From positions 1-16,743 of the forward strand of contig DASWUD010000178.1 of the NCBI GenBank assembly GCA_036401755.1: a stretch of DNA of 16,743 nucleotides. Reading direction: 5' to 3'. Below the pieces are notes generated by a model, which was not told where the DNA came from, searched no databases, and was given only the letters and a program-made list of their open reading frames with translations. This stretch comes from DASWUD01 sp036401755 (GTDB taxonomy: Bacteria > Pseudomonadota > Gammaproteobacteria > Thiohalomonadales > Thiohalomonadaceae). Numbering within the stretch: the stretch's first letter is position 1; every line of letters begins with the position of its first letter. The translations under genes and the position numbers were made by a program. Shown piece by piece: positions 13,536 through 16,743 of this stretch.

Positions 13536-14312
13536 ATGACCATCAAACCTCTGCAAGCCCTGCTGCTGGTGATCACCTGTGCCCTCTCTTCAACGGCATT
13601 GGCCGAGAAGATCACCATCGCCGCCGCGGCCGATCTCAAGTTCGCCATGGATGAGCTTGCTGCCAACTTCAAGAGCGCCAACCCTGCTGCTGAGGTCGAG
13701 CTGGTCTATGGTTCCTCTGGCAAGTTTTATACGCAAATCCAGCACACCGCCCCCTATGATCTCTATTTCTCCGCCGACATCGCCTATCCGCGCAAGCTGG
13801 CGGAGGAGGGCCTGGCGGCCTCCGCGGTGCAGCCCTATGCCGTCGGCCGCATCGTGCTATGGAGCGCCACACTGGATGCGACCAAGATGACCCTGCAAAA
13901 CCTCGCCGCCCCCCAGATCGCGCGCATCGCCATCGCCAATCCCAAGCACGCCCCCTACGGCAAGCGGGCCGAGGAGGCCCTGCGCAGCGCCGGGCTGTGG
14001 GACAAGGTGGAACCCAAGCTGGTCTACGGCGAGAACATCGCCCAGACCGCCCAGTTCGTGCAGACCGGCAACGCCCAGGTGGGCATCATCGCCCTGGCCC
14101 TGGCAGTCAGCCCCGAGTTGTCCCAGCGCGGCGGCTATTGGCTGATCCCGGACAACCTGCACGAAGCCCTGGAGCAGGGCTTCATCATCACCAGGCGTGC
14201 CGCGGGGAATGCTCTGGCCCGGCGCTTCGCCGACTACATGGGCAGCCTGCCGGCCCGCGCCGTCATGGTTAAATACGGCTTTGTGCTGCCCGGCGAGGCG
14301 GCGGGCAACTAA
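13536..14312 (+). CDS. modA: Molybdate ABC transporter, periplasmic substrate-binding protein
   Basis: ModA captures molybdate (or tungstate) in the periplasm and delivers it to ModBC. The ATG at 13536 gives 258 residues with a clear signal peptide (MTIKPLQALLLVITCALSSTALA, probable cleavage before EKITI). The frame continues upstream to a TTG, but this would spoil the signal peptide. Family signatures in order: IAAAADLKFAMDELAANF, VYGSSGKFYTQIQ, YDLYFSADIAYPRKL, IANPKHAPYGKRAEEAL, YGENIAQTAQFVQTGNAQVG and a C-terminal KYGFVLPGE. The ribosome site (AAGAAAG) is weak, consistent with control at the leader. modB starts 12 bases after its TAA, so modABC is an operon. Confidence 0.96.
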   Translation: MTIKPLQALLLVITCALSSTALAEKITIAAAADLKFAMDELAANFKSANPAAEVELVYGSSGKFYTQIQHTAPYDLYFSADIAYPRKLAEEGLAASAVQPYAVGRIVLWSATLDATKMTLQNLAAPQIARIAIANPKHAPYGKRAEEALRSAGLWDKVEPKLVYGENIAQTAQFVQTGNAQVGIIALALAVSPELSQRGGYWLIPDNLHEALEQGFIITRRAAGNALARRFADYMGSLPARAVMVKYGFVLPGEAAGN

Positions 14313-14324
14313 GCGGAGTCCATC

Positions 14325-15002
14325 ATGCTGTTATCCCAAGGCGACCTCCAGGCCATCGTCCTGACGCTGGAGCTGGCCGGCATCGTCACCGCCATCTTGC
14401 TGGTGGTGGCCACCCCCATTGCCTGGTGGCTGGCGCGCACCAAGTCCTGGTGGAAAGGGCCAGTGGGCGCGGTGGTGGCGCTGCCACTGGTGTTGCCGCC
14501 TTCGGTGCTTGGCTTCTATTTGTTGCTCGCGATGGGGCCTCACGGGCCGGTGGGGCAGCTGACCCAATGGCTCGGCATCGGTACTCTGCCGTTCACCTTC
14601 TGGGGTCTGGTGATCGGCTCGGTGTTCTACTCGCTGCCCTTCATGGTGCAGCCGGTGCAGAACGCCTTCGAGACGATTGGTGAGCGGCCGCTGGAGGTGG
14701 CGGCTACCCTGCGCGCCGGACCGTGGGATACCTTCTTCACCGTGCTGCTGCCGCTGGCGCTGCCCGGTTTTCTCACCGCGTCCATCCTTACCTTCGCCCA
14801 CACCGTGGGCGAATTCGGCGTGGTGCTGATGATCGGCGGCAACATTCCCGACGAGACGCGGGTCGCCTCGGTGCAGATCTACGACCATGTCGAGGCGCTG
14901 GAGTATGGCGAGGCCCACCGCCTGTCGGTGGTGATGCTGCTGTTCTCTTTCCTGGTACTACTGACGTTGTATGCCTGGCGGCCAAACAGACGGAAATTCT
15001 GA
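14325..15002 (+). CDS. modB: Molybdate ABC transporter permease
   Basis: This is a 225-residue inner-membrane permease, normal for ModB, with about five hydrophobic helices (for example IVLTLELAGIVTAILLVVAT and LPLVLPPSVLGFYLLLAMG). The cytoplasmic coupling loop that docks on ModC is seen as EVAATLRAGPWDTFFTVLLP, followed by ALPGFLTASILTFAHTVGEFG, the ModB signature, and MIGGNIPDETRVASVQIYD. The ATG is preceded by GGAG (14315-14318) with a 6-nt spacer. It lies 12 bases after modA and 4 bases before modC, so the three proteins are made from one transcript. Confidence 0.97.
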   Translation: MLLSQGDLQAIVLTLELAGIVTAILLVVATPIAWWLARTKSWWKGPVGAVVALPLVLPPSVLGFYLLLAMGPHGPVGQLTQWLGIGTLPFTFWGLVIGSVFYSLPFMVQPVQNAFETIGERPLEVAATLRAGPWDTFFTVLLPLALPGFLTASILTFAHTVGEFGVVLMIGGNIPDETRVASVQIYDHVEALEYGEAHRLSVVMLLFSFLVLLTLYAWRPNRRKF

Positions 15003-15006
15003 ACCG

Positions 15007-16113
15007 ATGAGCACCACGATCACGCACAGCGGCATTCAGGCGCGCTTTTTCCTGCGCTTCGACGGCTTTACCCTGGATGTGGATCTCGACGACCTGCCAG
15101 GCCGTGGTGTCACCGCGCTGTTTGGCCACTCCGGCTCGGGCAAGACCACCCTGTTGCGCTGCATCGCCGGGCTGGAACGGGTGCCTGGTGGCTATCTGGC
15201 GGTCAACGGCGAGGTGTGGCAGGACGCGAGCCGCGCACTGTTCAAGCCGACCCATCAGCGCCCGCTCGGCTATGTCTTCCAGGAGGCGAGCCTGTTTCCC
15301 CATTTGAGTGTGCGCCGCAATCTGGAGTACGGCAGGCAGCGTGTGCCGCACAGCGAGCGGCGTGTTGCGCTGGAACAGGCCATCGAACTGCTCGGTATTG
15401 GCCACCTGCTGGAGCGCAAACCGGATCAGCTCTCTGGCGGTGAGCGCCAGCGCGTCGGCATCGCCCGTGCCCTCGCCACCAGCCCGCGGCTGCTGCTGAT
15501 GGATGAGCCGCTGGCCGCGCTCGATTCGAAACGTAAGCGGGAGATCTTGCCCTATCTGGAGCGTCTCCACGCTGAGCTCGATATTCCCGTCCTCTACGTC
15601 ACCCACTCACCGGAAGAGGTGGCGCAGCTGGCCGATCATCTGGTGTTGCTGGAGCAGGGAAGGGTGGTGGCGAGCGGTGCGCTTGGCGAGATGTTGGTGC
15701 GGCTCGATCTGCCGCTGGCCCATGAGGATGAGGCTGGCGCCGTGATTGATGCGATGGTTGCCGTGCATGATGATCTTTATCAGCTTACCACCCTGGAATT
15801 CGATGGCGGCAGGCTGGTGGTGGCTCGCAGTGCGCAACCGCTCGGCACCCCGGTGCGGTTGCGCATCCACGCCCGCGATGTGAGTCTGGCGTTGGCGCGT
15901 CACGACGACAGTAGCATTCTCAATATTCTGCCTGCGCAGGTGATGGCCATTGAGCCGGCCGGTCCTGCACAGGTGCTGGTCAAGCTCTGTGCCGACAGCG
16001 CGGGGCGCACGCCACTGCTGGCGCGTATCACGCGCAAATCGGTCGACGCGTTGTCACTGGCGGTGGGGCAGTCGCTCTATGTGCAGATCAAAAGCGTGGC
16101 GCTGATGGGGTAG
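15007..16113 (+). CDS. modC: Molybdate ABC transporter ATPase with C-terminal Mop domain
   Basis: ModC powers molybdate import by ATP hydrolysis on the inner face of the membrane. From ATG 15007 it has 368 residues. The open frame reaches back into modB, but a 4-base gap start is the natural choice. Motifs: Walker A GHSGSGKTT (40-48), Q-loop FQEASLFPHLSV, ABC signature LSGGERQ (142-148), Walker B LLLMDEP (162-168) with downstream D-loop AALD, and switch histidine in YVTHSPEEV. The last 80 or so residues (VRLRIHARDVSLALARHDD to YVQIKSVALMG, with SILNILPA) form a Mop/TOBE molybdate-binding domain, which in this family allows oxyanion inhibition of transport. The TAG lies inside the terminator stem. 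Confidence 0.97.
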   Translation: MSTTITHSGIQARFFLRFDGFTLDVDLDDLPGRGVTALFGHSGSGKTTLLRCIAGLERVPGGYLAVNGEVWQDASRALFKPTHQRPLGYVFQEASLFPHLSVRRNLEYGRQRVPHSERRVALEQAIELLGIGHLLERKPDQLSGGERQRVGIARALATSPRLLLMDEPLAALDSKRKREILPYLERLHAELDIPVLYVTHSPEEVAQLADHLVLLEQGRVVASGALGEMLVRLDLPLAHEDEAGAVIDAMVAVHDDLYQLTTLEFDGGRLVVARSAQPLGTPVRLRIHARDVSLALARHDDSSILNILPAQVMAIEPAGPAQVLVKLCADSAGRTPLLARITRKSVDALSLAVGQSLYVQIKSVALMG

Positions 16114-16136
16114 CGCATCGCGCTACTTTTTCTTTT
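16110..16136 (+). terminator. Intrinsic terminator of modABC
   Basis: GTAGCGC (16110-16116) and GCGCTAC (16120-16126) form a perfect 7-bp stem with a 3-nt loop, followed by TTTTTCTTTT (16127-16136). The stem contains the modC stop codon on one arm and the converging yajD-like stop codon on the other. The T-tract is only on the plus-strand side. Confidence 0.88.
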
Positions 16137-16485
16137 CCAGCATCGCCTTGAGATCAGCGAAGGGATTAAAGGTGGCGGCGGTACCTTTGCTGTCGAGCCT
16201 GCCGCTGGCGGCCTCCAGCTGCCGTTGGTGTTCATTGTCGTGGCAGTAGAGGCAGAGCAGCTCCCAGTTGCTGCCGTCGGCGGGATTGTCGTCGTGATTG
16301 TGGTTGCGATGGTGGACGGTCAGCTCGTGCAGGTTGGTGCGGGTGAACTCGCGGCTGCAGCGGCCGCAGATCCACGGATACATCTTCAACGCCTGTTCGC
16401 GATACCCCTGATCGCGCTTGTCGCGATCGCGGCGTGCCTCGGCGACGATCTGGTCGAGGCGATTGTTATTGTCACTGGCAGACAT
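16123..16485 (-). CDS. yajD: HNH-nuclease-fold protein, YajD family
   Basis: This 120-residue cytosolic protein closely resembles E. coli YajD (115 residues) in the stretches GYREQALKMYPWICGRCSREF, LHELTVHH, NPADGSNWELLCLYCHDNEH and the C-terminal NPFADLKAML.KKK. Zinc-binding CxxC pairs are C40/C43 and C78/C81, with the HNH elements H58-H59, N73 and H82. Biological substrate is unknown to me. The frame is open upstream to a TTG at 16536 and an ATG at 16494. I prefer ATG 16485 because AGGA lies 9 nt before it, while the 16494 ATG directly abuts that AGGA. It converges on modC with only 9 bases between stop codons. The YgfZ-like gene ends 81 bases upstream on the same strand and may share its transcript. 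Confidence 0.92.
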   Translation of the reverse strand: MSASDNNNRLDQIVAEARRDRDKRDQGYREQALKMYPWICGRCSREFTRTNLHELTVHHRNHNHDDNPADGSNWELLCLYCHDNEHQRQLEAASGRLDSKGTAATFNPFADLKAMLEKKK

Positions 16486-16566
16486 GCGGCTCATTCCTGT
16501 TGGGGTGGGATGGGCACAGGATGCCGGGGCGCTCAATGAAATTCAATCGGTACACGTGAGCCTTGC

Positions 16567-16743
16567 CTACTGTTCGTCGTCCACCGCGTAGGGGAGGGGC
16601 AGAAAGGTGAGTTTTGCTCCCTGGGCATCGGTGAGGTGCACATCATTTGCCTCGGCACAGCCGATCTGCACCACTGCCAGCAGATCAACGCCGCCTTGTG
16701 CTGCCGGTTGCGCCATCACCACCTTGCCGGCACCCTGGCCGCT
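16567..16743 (-). CDS. ygfZ: C-terminal end of a YgfZ/GcvT-like folate-binding protein (partial)
   Basis: Only the last 58 codons are present. The gene continues beyond the right edge. The reverse-strand frame ends with TAG at 16567-16569. The fragment contains GQGAGKVVMAQPAAQGGVDL, then LLAVVQI, and the ending LTFLPLPYAVDDEQ. This matches the typical end of YgfZ-type proteins (G..V....P..GG.ELLAV.Q....LLPLPY). YgfZ is a folate-dependent protein involved in Fe-S enzyme assembly and tRNA modification. The call rests on this short tail, so it is less certain than the others. Confidence 0.72.
   Translation of the reverse strand, partial: SGQGAGKVVMAQPAAQGGVDLLAVVQIGCAEANDVHLTDAQGAKLTFLPLPYAVDDEQ

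Overview
The window looks like chromosomal DNA from a moderately high-GC gammaproteobacterium. The evidence is an RF2 gene with the UGA +1 frameshift, an rpfE-recJ-prfB-lysS neighbourhood like that of the Xanthomonas rpf region, a YajD homologue, and NarX-like/PilJ_N and 7TMR-DISM signalling proteins. I cannot name a genus. There is no complete mobile element, CRISPR array, tRNA or rRNA.

Layout: (1) 2-2206, end of homoserine dehydrogenase followed by threonine synthase, a threonine-biosynthesis unit. (2) 2207-2402, a spacer with several stacked dyads. (3) 2403-8732, a housekeeping block: rpfE-like gene, recJ (4-base stop/start overlap with rpfE), a small secreted PilJ_N-domain protein, prfB with an intact programmed frameshift, and lysS. 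(4) 8733-9492, non-coding: an IS4-type terminal sequence with no transposase, a very strong terminator hairpin, a palindromic repeat, then AT-rich sequence with no convincing gene. (5) 9493-11427, a membrane diguanylate cyclase (7TMR-DISMED2 / 7TM / GGDEF). (6) 11409-12989, three minus-strand accessory genes: GNAT acetyltransferase, GFA-family zinc protein, small membrane protein. (7) 12990-13535, a long control region. (8) 13536-16113, modABC, a complete molybdate ABC importer. (9) 16123-16743, minus strand: YajD-like HNH protein and the C-terminal end of a YgfZ-like protein.

The molybdate operon carries the most informative regulatory DNA. A promoter is overlapped by a degenerate ModE-like dyad. 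It is followed by a leader of about 200 nt that can fold as a closing stem plus two internal hairpins, which suggests a riboswitch, with the Moco class as the first hypothesis. The operon ends in an intrinsic terminator whose stem contains the stop codons of both modC and the converging yajD-like gene.

Most of the window is ordinary. I found no clearly new biological system. The best candidates for follow-up are the modA leader, the PilJ_N-only protein inserted between recJ and prfB, and the repeat and IS-end debris after lysS.
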